Source: Pseudomonas mendocina
Lineage (GTDB): Bacteria; Pseudomonadota; Gammaproteobacteria; Pseudomonadales; Pseudomonadaceae
Direction of reading: 5' to 3'
NCBI RefSeq assembly: GCF_900636545.1
Contig: NZ_LR134290.1
Span: 2,480,001-2,544,000, forward strand
Length of the DNA stretch: 64,000 nucleotides
This document shows, in pieces, positions 63,576-64,000 of this stretch. How positions within the stretch are numbered: position 1 is the first letter of the stretch; every line of letters begins with the position of its first letter. The translations under genes and the position numbers were made by a program. Under the pieces are notes generated by a model. It worked only from the letters and a program-made list of their open reading frames with translations. It was not told the DNA's origin and searched no databases.

Positions 63576-63835
63576 GGGAGTCTGCGAGTGAAGCCTGAAA
63601 AACTGTCGAGTCTACCAGAAAGCCTGCCGCCCGTAGGGCGTAGTCGGCTTTGGCTTCCTGCGTCGCTCTACCTCCTGCATCCATGCAGTCGTCGTGAAGC
63701 AGTACGCCGTTGGCGTCGTGTGGCGCTCAAGAGCGGCGGGCTGTTCGCTTCGCTACAAGCGGCCGGCGTTTCGATCCGTCCGTCATCATCTGGAACCGGC
63801 GAGCGCGGCATCCCCGGATTTCATCCGGGCTACGC
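63576..63835. other. Intergenic region between the Nudix gene and mnmA
   Basis: 260 bases without a gene. It is made largely of repeat-like sequence, including the element at 63812-63833. I could not resolve a promoter for mnmA. Confidence 0.4.
63812..63833. repeat. Short REP-like repeat
   Basis: On the minus strand GTAGCCCGGATGAAATCCGG (63833-63814) is a short dyad (CCCGGAT / ATCCGGG) that recurs in many Pseudomonas intergenic regions. Confidence 0.55.
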
Positions 63836-64000
63836 TTAGTCGCGTAGCAGCTCCAGCGACCCGCTGACCCCCGCGAGGTAGTCGTCAACGCAGCGCAACA
63901 CCAGCTCGCTGCGCCAGCGCTCGGGTTGTGCGGCCAGCTCGTCACGGGTCAGCCAGGTGATGCTGCTGATGTCGCTATCCAGCTCGCGCTCGGGGTCATG
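63836..64000 (-). CDS. Nudix hydrolase, C-terminal end (5' part outside window)
   Basis: The last 54 codons of a gene reading left from the window edge. The fragment has SDISSITWLTRDELAAQPER and LVLRCVDDYLAGVSGSLELL, which I recognise as the end of the NudJ-like Nudix hydrolase that precedes mnmA in Pseudomonas. The Nudix box itself lies outside. NudJ-type enzymes hydrolyse nucleoside di- and triphosphates and thiamine pyrophosphate precursors. Confidence 0.75.
   Translation of the reverse strand, partial: HDPERELDSDISSITWLTRDELAAQPERWRSELVLRCVDDYLAGVSGSLELLRD

Overview
This is a 64 kb stretch of a gamma-proteobacterial chromosome that reads as Pseudomonas (sensu lato). The evidence is a fused nuoCD inside a complete nuoA-N operon, a 531-residue Pseudomonas-type isocitrate lyase, a muxABC-opmB efflux operon, tgpA behind moxR and a DUF58 gene, the roxA-purB-hflD-mnmA-Nudix order, and Pseudomonas-type REP repeats (GTAGGAGCGGCTTCAGCCGC). 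GC content is high throughout. I cannot fix the species; the repeats fit the mendocina/oleovorans/alcaligenes/stutzeri side of the genus better than P. aeruginosa.

Layout. 1-6.9 kb: the 3' end of a chemoreceptor, moxR-DUF58-tgpA (translationally coupled, periplasmic transglutaminase module), a CHAD protein and a thioesterase-like protein. 6.9-18.8 kb: a small membrane protein with an apparent frameshift, a second chemoreceptor, a TatD nuclease, an MltF-like lytic transglycosylase, a DoxX protein, a LysR regulator divergent from an acyl-CoA dehydrogenase, terC with a structured leader and a 59-residue downstream gene, a PstS-like/OmpA fusion, xthA and a GNAT acetyltransferase. 18.9-25.2 kb: a 157-bp inverted-repeat element, tamA-tamB and tpx. 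25.3-34.3 kb: muxA-muxB-muxC-opmB, with muxC split by an apparent one-base deletion and a REP pair between muxB and muxC. 34.3-36.4 kb: an orphan TRAP binding protein (dctP-like) with a sigma-54 promoter, and tam.

36.5-51.4 kb: the complete 13-gene nuo operon on the minus strand. 51.4-54.1 kb: a secreted pectin-acetylesterase-like hydrolase converging on a membrane-anchored helical protein. 54.2-56.3 kb: aceA with a long leader, a good promoter and an operator-like palindrome. 56.3-59.4 kb: roxA, a GNAT gene, a gene of unknown function and a secretin-N-domain gene in one overlapping operon. 59.5-64 kb: purB, a DMT transporter, hflD, mnmA and the 3' end of a Nudix gene.

Most of the window is core genome: respiration (complex I), the glyoxylate shunt, envelope biogenesis (TamAB, TgpA, lytic transglycosylase), efflux, peroxide defence and tRNA/ribosome modification. 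I see no prophage, insertion sequence, CRISPR array, tRNA, rRNA or clear defence system, and I do not claim a new system. The best leads are regulatory sites (aceA operator and long leader, sigma-54 dctP promoter, terC leader, doxX palindromes), two one-base frameshifts in G5/C5 runs, a MITE-like element, and a few unstudied genes.
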